IMG/VR virus record: IMGVR_UViG_3300047470_000151
Span: 1-40,565 of that record
Strand: one strand, 5' to 3'
DNA length: 40,565 nt
Source: a virus
Position numbers and translations under genes: made by a program. Under the pieces are notes generated by a model. That model was not told where the DNA came from. It searched no databases and saw only the letters and a list, made by a program, of their open reading frames with translations. Within the stretch, counting starts at the first letter, position 1, and the number at the start of each line of letters is the position of its first letter. Below are positions 1 to 8,394 of the stretch, one piece after another.

Positions 1-127
1 CCTGGTCCGCTGTGTCACACGCACCTGAGCAAGTCGGGTGTCGCGACCATGGTCGGCAACGGCCGCGCGAACCACGCCGGGACGTTCGCGGCGAACGCGT
101 TCAACGCGATGATGAACGAGAGCAAGA
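1..127. repeat. Terminal 127-bp duplication (copy 1; assembly circle closure)
   Basis: Bases 1-127 are identical to 40439-40565, and the endolysin reading frame continues unbroken across the join. The likely meaning is a circular assembly whose ends overlap by one assembly k-mer (127 is a common maximum k). A true terminal repeat that falls inside a gene would be odd for a phage carrying an HNH-terminase module. Confidence 0.9.
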
Positions 128-720
128 CCCACCCCCGACCCGACGCGGCTGAGCCGGTCGACGCCAACGCGCGCACGTACGGGATCGAGATAGAGAACCT
201 GGGGAACGGGACGGACTTCTACCCGACCGTTCAGTACGACGCTGCCGTTCGATGGGCCGCTGCCATCTGCCGGTTCCATGGGTGGTCGGCTCAGTCCGTG
301 ATCGGCCACAAGGAAGGCACTCGTCGGAAGATCGACCCGAAGGGCCCGATCGGTTCGGCGAAGGGTCCCCTGTGGGACATGGACACCTTCCGTGCCGACG
401 TTCAGAAGCGGATCGACGCTGGGCAGCCGTCGACCACGACCCCAAAGCCGTCGACCCCGGCGAAGCCGACTTACGAGCCATACCCGGGCGCGTCCTTCTT
501 CAGGACCGGCCGCAAGTCCCCGATCATCGCGGCCATGCATGTGCGGCTCGTCGCGGTCGGCTGCAACAAGTACAAGAGCAACACGAACACGAACGTGTGG
601 GGCTCCGGCGACGTGACTTCATATGCCGCGTGGCAGCGGAAGCGCGGAGCGACCGGCAAGGGTGCCGACGGCATCCCCGGCAAGGCCACATGGGACGCGC
701 TCAAGGTCCCGAACGTCTGA
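1..720 (+). CDS. Endolysin, N-acetylmuramoyl-L-alanine amidase (3' part, continues from 40241)
   Basis: This is the C-terminal 239 residues of a 305-residue endolysin whose start lies at 40241. Frame 1 is open from the first base. It holds the rest of an Amidase_2 (T7 lysozyme-like) zinc amidase: NHAGTF and GHKEGTRRKIDP carry the later conserved histidine and acidic residues. A Pro/Thr-rich linker follows (roughly residues 142-158 of the full protein), then a C-terminal PG_binding_1-like domain ending in DGIPGKATWDAL. The family cleaves the amide bond between MurNAc and L-Ala of peptidoglycan to release progeny. It is followed after 41 bp by a holin-like gene, making a compact lysis cassette. 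Residues upstream of base 1 must be taken from the other end of the contig. Confidence 0.93.
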   Translation, partial: PGPLCHTHLSKSGVATMVGNGRANHAGTFAANAFNAMMNESKTHPRPDAAEPVDANARTYGIEIENLGNGTDFYPTVQYDAAVRWAAAICRFHGWSAQSVIGHKEGTRRKIDPKGPIGSAKGPLWDMDTFRADVQKRIDAGQPSTTTPKPSTPAKPTYEPYPGASFFRTGRKSPIIAAMHVRLVAVGCNKYKSNTNTNVWGSGDVTSYAAWQRKRGATGKGADGIPGKATWDALKVPNV

Positions 721-761
721 GCCGTCCGGCAGTCACTCACCCCAACGAAAGGACTGACCGC

Positions 762-905
762 ATGAAGGTCGTCGACTTCCTCAGGAAGCACCGTGTGCGC
801 GTGGTCACCGTAGCGGCTGCCGTCGTCGCGCTGGTCGCTCAGTACGTGGCAGACCTCCCGACCACACTCGTCATGGACGTCGTACAGGCACTGTTCGGCG
901 CGTAA
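762..905 (+). CDS. Small membrane protein, probable holin
   Basis: A 47-residue protein with a basic N-terminus (MKVVDFLRKHRVRV), one hydrophobic stretch of about 20 residues (VVTVAAAVVALVAQYVADLP), then a short second hydrophobic tail. GAAAGGA precedes the ATG by about 8 bases. Size, topology and its place directly after the endolysin fit a phage holin, which permeabilises the membrane to let the lysin out or trigger lysis. No family motif is decisive for proteins this small, so the call rests on context; a different membrane role is possible. Confidence 0.65.
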   Translation: MKVVDFLRKHRVRVVTVAAAVVALVAQYVADLPTTLVMDVVQALFGA

Positions 906-967
906 AAATCTAAAAAGGGTTGCCGACTGGTTGGCGACCCCGAAGCACTGAAAAAGCGCAGTTCACG

Positions 968-1001
968 GCCCCTCACTGGCACGTCGCCGGTGGGGGGCTT
1001 T
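968..1001 (+). terminator. Intrinsic-type terminator after the lysis genes
   Basis: A 13-bp stem (968-980 with 986-998, two G-U pairs, 5-base loop) is followed by TTT. It separates the lysis cassette from the next transcription unit. Confidence 0.8.
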
Positions 1002-1020
1002 CGTGCGTTCGAGTGAAGCC

Positions 1021-1043
1021 AGCACACTCAATTTGAGTGTTCT
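1021..1043. promoter_or_regulatory. Family A palindrome, copy 1
   Basis: Core ACTCAATTTGAGT at 1026-1038 with arms AGCAC and GTTCT; one mismatched pair in 23 bp. The base next to each end of the core differs from most copies on both sides together, so symmetry is kept. It lies 77 bp upstream of the proposed repressor gene, a fitting place for autoregulation. Confidence 0.85.
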
Positions 1044-1120
1044 GGTGGACACGAGCTTTTGCGTCCCGCTAGTGTCGGCGACGCAACAACGACAACGACG
1101 AAAACGGGGCGGGGACGAAG

Positions 1121-2968
1121 ATGCGGTACACGGTCAAGTACAACCGGACGACGAACCACATTGACGGGCTCGACGGCCGGACCGTGGCCACACACAACGG
1201 CGAAGCGACCGGCGGGGAAGTCCCGTACTACGCAGAGAACTCGTGCGGCTCGCTGACCCGGTACAGCTTCGCTAACGGCTTCTCGTCCGACTCGCTCGCC
1301 GACGTGCTTGATGATGCGCGCAAGGGCGGACGGAAGCTGTGCAAGACGTGCGAGAAGGCCGCGCTCGCTGCCCTTGAGGCCATGGCCGCTCAGGCTGAGA
1401 AGGTTGAGGAGAAGAAGACCGTGACCACTGCCCCGATCGTGAAGACCGGTGACGCCGTATCTGTCGAGATCGGCACCGTTCACCCGGTGCTCAAGCGCGC
1501 CATGGACGCGAACCCGGACGCCGGGCCCCTGCACACCGTGAAGGTTGGGTACGAGGGGAAGTCGTCGCATGCGAAGTACGAGAACGATGAGAAGACGCTT
1601 TGCAGCATCCCGGGCGACGGCGTGTCCTTCGACCACACGGCCCCGTCGTGCAAGCGTTGCATTGCCAAGCTGAAGAAGATCACTGAGGGAGAGAACATGG
1701 CTGCCACGAAGAAGACCGCTGCCGCGAAGCCCGGAGACGTCGACATTGATGCGCTCACGAGCGAGGTTCACGCGACTGTCGACCAGATCAAAGCCGTTGA
1801 CCCGACAGAGGAAGGGGCGGCGACGAAGGCCAATGACCTTTCCCATGTGGCCGAAGAGAAAATTCGTCAGCTTCCGGCCGGAAAGCGGCCCGTTCTTCGT
1901 AAGACAGTGAAGGCGGCTCTCGCCGTAGTCACCACCCGGGCGACGGCCGACGCGAAGCCCGCGAAGAAGGCGACCGCAAAGAAGACCGCTGCGAAGCCGG
2001 AGCCGACGAAGGACGTCGCCGTTGCAGCGAAGCCCCGGGCTGAGGTCGTTGAGGACTTCAACACCATTGAAGGTGTCCCGGCGCTCATCAAGGCCGCTGC
2101 GGCGAAGGCTCGCGAAGGTGTCGAGTTCGGGCTCAAGATGGGGTCGACGAGTGAAGCTGTCGCCCGGACGATCTTCGAGATCCGCACGAAGATCAAGAAC
2201 CCTGACACGGGCTTGAAGGACCTCCAGTCGGACCGGAAGACCACGAAGAACGCTGCCGGTGAGGTCTACCGGGTAGCGCGCGCGGACGTGGCCGACGACG
2301 ACGTGAACACGCTCGCAGCTCACGAAGCACTCGTGAAGTCCGTCCAGAACCGCATGAATGACATTCTCGTCGAGTGGGTCGCGAAGTTCGACGAGAAGGA
2401 CGTCAGCGCAGTCGGCATGTTCTACCCGGACGCGGAGAAGGCCGTTCGCGAGAACCGTGCCGCTATCGCGAAGGCGGAGGAAGAGGGCACTGAGGCCCCG
2501 GCGGAGCTGACCCCCTCTCAGGCCATTCGCGCGCTGTACGACGCGGCCGGTACTCCCCTGCCGGAGAAGGGGCGCACTCAGATTGCTCGTGAAGCCGCTC
2601 AGGCGAAGTCGCTCGTCGGCAAGCGCAAGGAACTTGAGAACCTCACCGAGATCACTGAGGACGAGTCGGCCGACGAGAAGGCGAAGGCGGAAGCTAAGGC
2701 GAAGGCCGACAAGCTCAAGGAAGCCGTCAAGGAACTGGAAGAGAAGTTGCCGAGTGACGTGCTCGCGCAGGTCGACAAGGAGTCCCCGAAGAAGACCCGG
2801 CAAGAGCGCACCTTCGAGAAGCTGACGAAGGGGCGTGAAGTCCTCAAGGGTGCACTCACGGGTGGCTCCAAGCTGACCGACGACGAGAAGATGGATCTCG
2901 TCGCGGAGCTTGAGAAGCTGTCCGGGTGGCTCTCGACCGAGATTGCCGCTCTCAAGCCGAAGGGCTGA
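1121..2968 (+). CDS. Candidate lysogeny repressor / Lys-Ala-rich DNA-binding-like protein with nested start
   Basis: A 615-residue protein of no family I can name. The N-terminal third has two cysteine-rich units that look like diverged repeats (Cys near 43 and CKTC near 94; a Cys near 162 and CKRC near 179). A lysine-alanine-rich segment (about 193-310, including AKKATAKKTAAKP) resembles linker-histone tails. The rest is highly charged and helical. An internal ATG at 1697 has a strong Shine-Dalgarno (GAGGGAG) and would give a 424-residue shorter form. In phage phiC31 the c repressor gene makes nested in-frame proteins and binds dispersed inverted repeats. The size, the nested start, the palindrome 77 bp upstream and the position between late and early genes recall that. 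This parallel is inference; no homology was tested. Confidence 0.5.
   Translation: MRYTVKYNRTTNHIDGLDGRTVATHNGEATGGEVPYYAENSCGSLTRYSFANGFSSDSLADVLDDARKGGRKLCKTCEKAALAALEAMAAQAEKVEEKKTVTTAPIVKTGDAVSVEIGTVHPVLKRAMDANPDAGPLHTVKVGYEGKSSHAKYENDEKTLCSIPGDGVSFDHTAPSCKRCIAKLKKITEGENMAATKKTAAAKPGDVDIDALTSEVHATVDQIKAVDPTEEGAATKANDLSHVAEEKIRQLPAGKRPVLRKTVKAALAVVTTRATADAKPAKKATAKKTAAKPEPTKDVAVAAKPRAEVVEDFNTIEGVPALIKAAAAKAREGVEFGLKMGSTSEAVARTIFEIRTKIKNPDTGLKDLQSDRKTTKNAAGEVYRVARADVADDDVNTLAAHEALVKSVQNRMNDILVEWVAKFDEKDVSAVGMFYPDAEKAVRENRAAIAKAEEEGTEAPAELTPSQAIRALYDAAGTPLPEKGRTQIAREAAQAKSLVGKRKELENLTEITEDESADEKAKAEAKAKADKLKEAVKELEEKLPSDVLAQVDKESPKKTRQERTFEKLTKGREVLKGALTGGSKLTDDEKMDLVAELEKLSGWLSTEIAALKPKG
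1685..1699 (+). promoter_or_regulatory. Internal ribosome binding site and in-frame ATG (1697)
   Basis: GAGGGAGAG ends 3 bases before an in-frame ATG at 1697, which encodes MAATKKTAAAKP. It is a stronger site than the one at the gene's own start (GGGGACGAAG before 1121). A separate, shorter protein lacking the two cysteine-rich units is plausible. Confidence 0.5.
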
Positions 2969-2973
2969 CACTC

Positions 2974-2996
2974 AGCCCACTCAATTTGAGTGGGCT
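2974..2996. promoter_or_regulatory. Family A palindrome, copy 2
   Basis: Perfect 23-bp palindrome around one central base (arms AGCCC/GGGCT). It starts 5 bp after the stop codon of the candidate repressor and abuts the next terminator. Confidence 0.9.
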
Positions 2997-2998
2997 AG

Positions 2999-3030
2999 GC
3001 CCCCGACTCAAGTAAGAGAGTCGGGGGCTT
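2999..3030 (+). terminator. Terminator after the candidate repressor gene
   Basis: A perfect 11-bp stem (2999-3009 with 3018-3028), 8-base loop, ending in CTT. It follows palindrome copy 2 by two bases, so the two hairpins lie in tandem. Confidence 0.8.
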
Positions 3031-3148
3031 CGTCATGCCCTACCCCATCTGCGACCCTGAGCGGCCGTCTCCGCCCCTCTCGGCCCCGTCGGGTCTCCGT
3101 GTACCGGCGGGGCTCTGCCATGCCCTCACGCGGCCTTACAGCGACACC

Positions 3149-3165
3149 GGCAATCGACTCGCTAG
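3149..3165 (+). promoter_or_regulatory. Family B motif, copy 1
   Basis: Exact GGCAATCGACTCGCTAG, ending 38 bp before the exonuclease start at 3204. Apart from this, no gene is seen in 3031-3203. Confidence 0.75.
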
Positions 3166-3203
3166 ATCCGGACTGACAAGACCCATATCGAAGGGGGCCC
3201 CAC

Positions 3204-4070
3204 GTGGGCACAGTCCGCACGATCTACAAGAGCGGGAGCCGGTTCTACGTCCACCCGGACCGGCGCGAGATCATCCACCCGGGCGTGACGTCCGTGATCG
3301 GGATGCTTCCGAAGCCGTTCCTACAGCGCTGGTCGGCGAACATGGCCGCTGAGTTGGCCGTCGACTCGATCGACTTCCTTGCCGACATGGCGAGCCGTGA
3401 CCGGGACGGCGCGATCAAGTACGTTGCCGGGGCCGCTCACCGGTACACGAAGCACCGTGCCGACGTCGGCAGCAAGGCACACGACCTGTTCGAGCGCATG
3501 ATTCGAACCGGGGCTTTCACGGCTCGCGACAGCAAGGGCGATTTCCTTGCCCACGTTCACCCGGACATGGAGCCGTACCGCGCGCACTTCGCTGAGTTCC
3601 TGAGCGTGGTCAATCCGGAACTCGTCCGCGCGGAAGACGTGGCCTGGTCGGACACTCACGGATACGCCGGGAGCTTCGACGCGATCCTTCGCGTGTGGCT
3701 CGACGACCAGGGCAAGCCGACTCCGGACCACTCCGGCGTGCCTCACCTTCTGATGGTCGACTGGAAGACCAGCAAGGGCACGTATCCCGACGTGGCGTTG
3801 CAGATGGCCGCGTACGCGCGCGCTGACTTCCTGATCGACCCCGAAGGCAACACGGAGCCGATGCCGGAATTCGACGGGGCCGCAGTTCTGCACATCACGC
3901 CGGACGGGTGGGAGTTCAAGCCGGTACGGATCGACGACGAAGTGTTTGAGATCTTCCTCAACCTTCGCCGGATCTTCGATTGGGACCGGACCGTATCGAA
4001 GTCCGTTCTCGGCCGTGCCATCGCGAAGGCTGTCCGGCTCGTCACCGGTACGCAGCGAAGGGCGAAGTGA
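3204..4070 (+). CDS. Cas4/RecB-like PD-(D/E)XK exonuclease
   Basis: A 288-residue nuclease of the Cas4/RecB C-terminal type. The catalytic pattern is visible: D159 in GSFDAIL, then D186-x-K188 in VDWKTSKG, and the QxxxY motif (Q200, Y204) that marks this branch. An early histidine (H93 in GSKAHDLF) fits the family's metal-binding His. Such phage enzymes degrade or resect DNA ends in recombination and replication. The GTG start has AAGGGGG 7-8 bases upstream and follows a family B motif by 38 bp. It opens the replication block. I see no four-cysteine iron-sulphur cluster, so it may be closer to RecB/AddB-like nucleases than to Cas4 proper. Confidence 0.82.
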   Translation: MGTVRTIYKSGSRFYVHPDRREIIHPGVTSVIGMLPKPFLQRWSANMAAELAVDSIDFLADMASRDRDGAIKYVAGAAHRYTKHRADVGSKAHDLFERMIRTGAFTARDSKGDFLAHVHPDMEPYRAHFAEFLSVVNPELVRAEDVAWSDTHGYAGSFDAILRVWLDDQGKPTPDHSGVPHLLMVDWKTSKGTYPDVALQMAAYARADFLIDPEGNTEPMPEFDGAAVLHITPDGWEFKPVRIDDEVFEIFLNLRRIFDWDRTVSKSVLGRAIAKAVRLVTGTQRRAK

Positions 4071-4085
4071 TGCGCGCGTACGCCG

Positions 4086-4102
4086 GGCAATCGACTCGCT
4101 AG
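4086..4102 (+). promoter_or_regulatory. Family B motif, copy 2
   Basis: Exact GGCAATCGACTCGCTAG, 16 bp after the exonuclease stop. A potential short hairpin (CTCGCT...AGTGAG, one G-U pair) overlaps it. The next gene starts 128 bp downstream, after copy 3. Confidence 0.75.
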
Positions 4103-4202
4103 CCCCGGAGTGAGACCGGGCAGGAAGCCGGAGCGTGGGCAGAGAGAAGACGCCGGAAGCGGCTGATGAGACATGCCCGCGTGACCCTTCCTCCCCGGTC
4201 TC

Positions 4203-4219
4203 CTCAATCGACTCGCTCA
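4203..4219 (+). promoter_or_regulatory. Family B motif, copy 3
   Basis: Matches the motif from CAATCGACTCGCT on, but starts CT instead of GG. It ends 11 bp before the ATG at 4231, closer than most copies, and touches the GGGGAG ribosome site. Confidence 0.65.
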
Positions 4220-4230
4220 GGGGAGACCGT

Positions 4231-4983
4231 ATGGCGCTCGACATTTGGAAGACCGACCCGGACAACAAGCCCGCTCCGCGTGAGGACTACTCCGACGACA
4301 CCGTTGGCCGGTTCCACTCCGGCTACATGGAGCACGACGAGAAGACCGGCAAGAACTACCCGGCTCCGCTCGACGAGTGGCGCGTGTCGACCGGCGACAT
4401 GACGGCTGCGAAGGCCGTTGCGGAACTGTTCGGGGGCTCTCCCGTCGAGAACGAGGAGAGCGCGAACGAGAACTTCATTGACGTCTACACGTCGGCGACG
4501 AAGGTTCCGGTCATCATCGAAGCCGACGGCATCGAGTCGGACATGAAGCAGTGGGTCAACGGGAAGCTCGTACACCACTGCACCGGGACGAAGTTCCTGA
4601 GTCACCCGAGCAATGACAAGCTCGTCGGCCAGTCGTGCGGGTGCCCGGAGCTGTTCGCGGAGCGTAAGCAGGCTGCGCGCGATTACATGGGGCCGAACCC
4701 TTCGATCTCGGTGACGTTCCGGCTTGCCGACGACGAGCCCCTTGGCAACTTCAAGTTCGTCACGGGCTCGTGGACGCTCGCGGCCGTTCTGCACGAAGCC
4801 GAGAACGCGCTTGAGACGGTCGGTGCGGGCGGTCCGGTGCTCGCGTACATCGAGCTTGAGCCCGTCTCGTACGTGGCGAAGAAGGGCAAGATGAAGGGTC
4901 AGACGGTCGAGTACACGAAGCCCGTCATCCGGATCGTCAAGCCCTTCGCTGCGGCCGTGACCGACGGGGACGGCGACGAGTGA
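4231..4983 (+). CDS. Conserved-type early protein of unknown function
   Basis: A 250-residue acidic protein. I do not recognise a fold with certainty. It contains a Cys/His cluster (HHCTGTKFL at about 116-124 and [10 protein letters not shown] about 20 residues later) that could bind zinc, then a beta-rich half ([33 protein letters not shown]). Position between an exonuclease and a resolvase/primase suggests a role in DNA replication or recombination, for example single-strand binding or annealing; that is inference from context only. The ATG at 4231 has GGGGAG 5-6 bases upstream. An upstream GTG (4135) would only add a translation of family B repeat DNA, so it was not used. Confidence 0.8.
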   Translation: MALDIWKTDPDNKPAPREDYSDDTVGRFHSGYMEHDEKTGKNYPAPLDEWRVSTGDMTAAKAVAELFGGSPVENEESANENFIDVYTSATKVPVIIEADGIESDMKQWVNGKLVHHCTGTKFLSHPSNDKLVGQSCGCPELFAERKQAARDYMGPNPSISVTFRLADDEPLGNFKFVTGSWTLAAVLHEAENALETVGAGGPVLAYIELEPVSYVAKKGKMKGQTVEYTKPVIRIVKPFAAAVTDGDGDE

Positions 4984-5150
4984 GCAAGCTCGACCAGGCG
5001 GAGCCGTACGACTGGCCGACAGCCCTTACCGGGGCCGAGGACGAGACGGTACGGGCTCCACTGTGGACATTCCCGCCGGAAGCCGCGAAGGCCGTCATTC
5101 ACGAGCGCCGCGTTCGGTTCGGTTTCGATGACGACGGCGACAGCAACTAG
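4980..5150 (+). CDS. Small acidic protein of unknown function (56 aa)
   Basis: Starts with a GTG that overlaps the previous stop codon (GTGA), so it is probably translated by coupling. The 56-residue product begins [13 protein letters not shown] and ends in an acidic tail (FDDDGDSN). No motif is recognised. It ends 9 bp before a terminator, closing the transcription unit that begins with the exonuclease. Confidence 0.7.
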   Translation: MSKLDQAEPYDWPTALTGAEDETVRAPLWTFPPEAAKAVIHERRVRFGFDDDGDSN

Positions 5151-5159
5151 GACGACTCA

Positions 5160-5196
5160 GGGCCGGACGGTTCCCAGTGCGGGCACTGTCCGGCCC
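5160..5196 (+). terminator. Terminator between the 56-aa gene and the resolvase
   Basis: Perfect 9-bp stem GGGCCGGAC/GTCCGGCCC (5160-5168 with 5188-5196), followed by TTC. Confidence 0.65.
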
Positions 5197-5208
5197 TTCG
5201 TTGCGTTC

Positions 5209-5231
5209 AGCCCCCTCAATTTGAGTGGGCT
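5209..5231. promoter_or_regulatory. Family A palindrome, copy 3
   Basis: One mismatch (C at 5214 where the core has A). It ends 13 bp before the resolvase start and touches its AGGAGG site, so a bound protein or a hairpin here would affect that gene directly. Confidence 0.85.
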
Positions 5232-5244
5232 AGGAGGGGTGACC

Positions 5245-5769
5245 GTGGCCAACCCGAACAAGAGCAAGGGGACGAAGTGGGAGAGCGACGTTCGCGACTA
5301 CCTGAACGAAGCTCTCGGGCTCGCCGTGAAGGATGCGACCGGCAAGCTCCGGCTCGTCGATATCTTCTCGCCGTTCAACGTGCGCCGTGCGGCTCAGGAA
5401 GGCGCGAAGGATGTCGGCGACGTGCACGCCGTGCCCTTCGTCCTTGAGTGCAAGGACGTTGCGCAACCGGCCGTTCCGAAGTGGCTCCGGCAGGCACGGA
5501 CCGAAGCCGGGCATGCGGGCTTCCCGTACGGGGTCGTCGTGCACAAGACGCGACGCGTGGGCACGCGACAGGGGCGCGTTCACTTCCCGGTCGACACGTG
5601 GACTCAGGTACGCCGTGCCCTGGGGCTGTCGACGGCCGACATGCGGAAGCGGTACGGCTTCACGCCGGTCACGCGCGGGCTCGACACGGACCGGTGGTAC
5701 GTCACGACGGACGTCGGGAACTTTGCCGACGTGCTCTTTGCCGTACGCGCACTTCGTGACGCTGAGTAA
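5245..5769 (+). CDS. PD-(D/E)XK endonuclease, Holliday junction resolvase-like
   Basis: A 174-residue nuclease with the archaeal-type resolvase pattern: E13 in KWESDV, D59 in VGDVHA, and E68-x-K70 in VLECKD. These would hold the metal ions of the PD-(D/E)XK fold. Actinophage replication blocks often carry such an enzyme next to the primase-helicase, where it would cut branched replication or recombination intermediates before packaging. The GTG at 5245 was chosen because AGGAGG lies 8-13 bases upstream. GTG 5239 would sit too close to that site, and an ATG at 5128 would read through the terminator and the palindrome. Confidence 0.78.
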   Translation: MANPNKSKGTKWESDVRDYLNEALGLAVKDATGKLRLVDIFSPFNVRRAAQEGAKDVGDVHAVPFVLECKDVAQPAVPKWLRQARTEAGHAGFPYGVVVHKTRRVGTRQGRVHFPVDTWTQVRRALGLSTADMRKRYGFTPVTRGLDTDRWYVTTDVGNFADVLFAVRALRDAE

Positions 5770-5838
5770 AAATTCGCCCGATGCCGGCACGTCGTGAATG
5801 CGGACAGAAACGGACATTGACTCTTCCGCGGTAGTCAC
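5759..5838 (+). repeat. Family C element, copy 1
   Basis: Starts on the resolvase stop codon and holds, in order, GCTGAGTAAA, ATGCCGGCAC, AAACGGACAT and, 8 bases on, CCGCGG. The 59-bp part from 5780 matches the copy near 32118 at 43 of 59 positions with no gaps. A direct repeat of CGGACA lies inside. It precedes the primase-helicase gene and a family B motif. Confidence 0.75.
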
Positions 5839-5861
5839 TTTCTGTGTTCACGGCTTTGCCG

Positions 5862-5878
5862 GGCAATCGACGCGCTCT
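5862..5878 (+). promoter_or_regulatory. Family B motif, copy 4
   Basis: GGCAATCGACGCGCTCT, ending 34 bp before the primase-helicase ATG. Confidence 0.75.
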
Positions 5879-5912
5879 CGCCGGAACGACGGAGAGAGAG
5901 GAGAAGCCGACC

Positions 5913-8369
5913 ATGGACTTCGCGCTGTTGCTTGACCGCTTTGCCGACGTGCGCGAGCACGCTGACGGGGGCTATCTCGCGACGTGCCCGGCACACAAGG
6001 ACTCACGTCCGTCGCTGCGTATCTGGCGCGGTGAGAACGGCAAGGTTCGCTTCTCGTGCCGTGCCGGGTGCGAGACGAATAACGTGCGGAAGGCCGCGCG
6101 GCTCAACTGGGCAGACCTGTTCGACACGACCGGCGAAGGACGGACGGTACCGGCGGAGAAGCCTGTACTCGTCGGCACGGCCCAGACGGCCGCGCTTGCG
6201 TCGTACGTGGACGCTACGTCGGTTGCCCTGGGTACCTGGGGCGAGACGTGGCCCGACGCTGCCCGGCGGTACGTCGCTGACCGCTTCGGGCTCGACGCGG
6301 ACACGGCCGCTGAATTGCTGTTGGGTGTCGACGACGGCCGCGTACCGGGGCTTGAGTACACGGACGCTCAGGGGACGTCACGTAACTACCGTTCGCGCCC
6401 CTTCCGTCAGTTCCCCCGGCTCACGGTGCCGCTGAACGACTTCCGGGGAATCCCCCGGGGCTTGCAGGGCCGTGACCTAACCGGCCGGTGCCCCGGACGG
6501 TGGCTGTCTCTGAGCAACCCCGACGGCATGCGTTGGGCACCGTACGGCGTTTTCAGGGGCTCCGGCGGGTACGGGGTCACCCTGGTCACGGAAGGACCCG
6601 GAGACGCGCTCACAGCCGTTTCTGTCGGCTACGACGCGGTTGCCGTCCGGGGTGCGTCACTCGTCAACAACCCTGAGCTTGTGCGGGAGCTTGCCGAAGG
6701 ACTCCGGGGCACTCAGGTGATCGTGGCCGGTGACAACGACACGGCCGGTAACGGGTTCACCGCGCGGCTTGTTGAGGGGCTGTCCGCTCACGGCATTGAG
6801 GTGTACGCCCTGAGCATCCCTCAAGCCGGTTGGGATCTCACCGACTGGCGAGTGTCCGACCCTGAGTCGTTCGCCGACGTGCTTCACCGTGCCGTGAAGA
6901 ACGCTCAGCCTGCCCGGTCGGCCGTCGACAGCGAGAACCACGCCGTGAGCACTGCGGTTGCCGACAGGACCGGGGCCGACTTCGTTTCCCGGGATCAGGG
7001 CATGGAAGCCGCGCGCATGCTCGGGGAGCTGACGAAGCGCTACGGCGAGACACACGCGATCAATGCGTACGCGCTCGTCGCATGGACCGACGGCCGGATC
7101 AAATACGCAATCGGTCTCGGCTTCTTCGTATGGAACGGCCGCACCTGGGACAAGAGCGCAACGAAGGTCCGGCAGGAAGTACACAGGATGGGGGCCGCGC
7201 TTGCCCTTGCCGGTGAGACGGCAGCCGCGAAGGGCTTCCTGAACACGACTGGTATCGACTCGCTCATGACTGAGCTTCGCTCCGTCCCGAGTGTGCACGT
7301 CGAAGCCGACGCGTTCGATGCGAAGCCGCACCTGTTGAGTTTCCGCAACGGGGTTGTCGACCTTCGGTCCGGCAGGCTCCGGAAGCACGACAAGAACGAC
7401 ATGCTCACGGTCTCGCTGCCGGTCGACTACGACCCGACGGCGAAGGCTCCCCGATGGGAACAGTTCCTCACTGAGATTTTCCCGGGAATGCCGGATCTCG
7501 TCGACTACATGCGTCGGCTGACCGGCTACGGAATCACGGGCAGCACGAGCGAACAGTGTTTTGCCGTGCTTCACGGAAAGGGGGCGAACGGCAAGAGTGT
7601 CTTCACGGACGTTCTGACGACGGTCTTCGGCCCGATCACGACGACGACCCCGTTCGCGACCTTCGAAGACAAGGGGAGCGGCGGCATTCCGAATGACCTT
7701 GCCGCGCTTCGCGGCGCTCGTCTCGTCATGGCTTCTGAGGGCGAGTCCGGCAAGGCCATGTCGGAAGCGGTGCTCAAACGCGTCACGGGCAAGGACAAGG
7801 TCACGGCACGCTTCCTGAGACAGGAGTTCTTCACCTTCGCGCCGACATTCCTGATCATGCTCGCCACAAACCACCGACCGAAATTCCGGGGGCAGGATGA
7901 GGGCTTGTGGCGACGCGTGAAGCTGATTCCATACACGCGCTACTTCGCCCCTCACGAGCGCGACTACAACCTTGACCGGAAGCTACTTGCCGAGACTCCC
8001 GGGATCGTGGCATGGGCCGTGCGTGGCGCTGTCGAGTGGCACAGGGACGGACTGAGAGACCCGGACGTGATCACGTCGGCAACACGGGAGTACCGGGAGA
8101 CGAGCGATGCTCTCGCCGGTTTCTTCCCGGGCGTGCTCATCCTCGCTGAGGACAACATCATGCCCGGCGACGACGCTTACAACGCTTACAAGGATTGGTG
8201 CGAAGCCGAAGGCTTGCAGTCGCGCGAGGTGTGGACGCGGCGCACCTTTTACAGCGCCATGGAAGAGCGCGGTATCGGAAAGAAGAAGACGAACAAGGGT
8301 GTCGCCCTGATCGGCGTGCGCGACGCGTCGGCACCGGATGCGGCCGGACCCGGGATCTTCGCTCAGTAG
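5913..8369 (+). CDS. Primase-helicase (CHC2/Toprim primase + D5-type SF3 helicase)
   Basis: An 818-residue fused replication protein. The N-terminus has a primase zinc site (C25, H28, C49, C53). The Toprim core follows: E227 in VTEGPGDALTA and D274-x-D276 in VAGDNDTAG, binding Mg for primer synthesis. A linker leads to a D5_N region and an SF3 ATPase: Walker A GKGANGKS at about 555-562, a Walker B-like VMASEGESG, and sensor motif MLATNHRP. It would unwind DNA and prime synthesis for the phage polymerase next door. The ATG at 5913 has GAGAGGAG about 10 bases upstream. An ATG at 5844 would translate the family B repeat and was rejected. Confidence 0.95.
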   Translation: MDFALLLDRFADVREHADGGYLATCPAHKDSRPSLRIWRGENGKVRFSCRAGCETNNVRKAARLNWADLFDTTGEGRTVPAEKPVLVGTAQTAALASYVDATSVALGTWGETWPDAARRYVADRFGLDADTAAELLLGVDDGRVPGLEYTDAQGTSRNYRSRPFRQFPRLTVPLNDFRGIPRGLQGRDLTGRCPGRWLSLSNPDGMRWAPYGVFRGSGGYGVTLVTEGPGDALTAVSVGYDAVAVRGASLVNNPELVRELAEGLRGTQVIVAGDNDTAGNGFTARLVEGLSAHGIEVYALSIPQAGWDLTDWRVSDPESFADVLHRAVKNAQPARSAVDSENHAVSTAVADRTGADFVSRDQGMEAARMLGELTKRYGETHAINAYALVAWTDGRIKYAIGLGFFVWNGRTWDKSATKVRQEVHRMGAALALAGETAAAKGFLNTTGIDSLMTELRSVPSVHVEADAFDAKPHLLSFRNGVVDLRSGRLRKHDKNDMLTVSLPVDYDPTAKAPRWEQFLTEIFPGMPDLVDYMRRLTGYGITGSTSEQCFAVLHGKGANGKSVFTDVLTTVFGPITTTTPFATFEDKGSGGIPNDLAALRGARLVMASEGESGKAMSEAVLKRVTGKDKVTARFLRQEFFTFAPTFLIMLATNHRPKFRGQDEGLWRRVKLIPYTRYFAPHERDYNLDRKLLAETPGIVAWAVRGAVEWHRDGLRDPDVITSATREYRETSDALAGFFPGVLILAEDNIMPGDDAYNAYKDWCEAEGLQSREVWTRRTFYSAMEERGIGKKKTNKGVALIGVRDASAPDAAGPGIFAQ

Positions 8370-8394
8370 CTCAACAACTCAACAACCACCCGAC

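Noticed and set aside
1028-2971. A 647-residue open frame on the minus strand
   Set aside because: It mirrors the 615-aa gene codon for codon, as expected from GC-rich third positions, and lacks a sensible start context and domain.
3035-3352. Possible small gene after the first terminator
   Set aside because: Pro/Arg-rich, no ribosome site, includes the family B motif and overlaps the exonuclease gene by 149 bp.
4135-4230. Upstream GTG start for the 250-aa early gene
   Set aside because: The added 32 residues would translate a family B motif; the ATG at 4231 has GGGGAG in place.
7251-7267. Family B-like string GGTATCGACTCGCTCAT
   Set aside because: Inside the primase-helicase coding region and only a partial match; likely codon-driven.
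6657-7955. A 432-residue minus-strand open frame
   Set aside because: Antisense shadow of the primase-helicase, whose motifs are intact.
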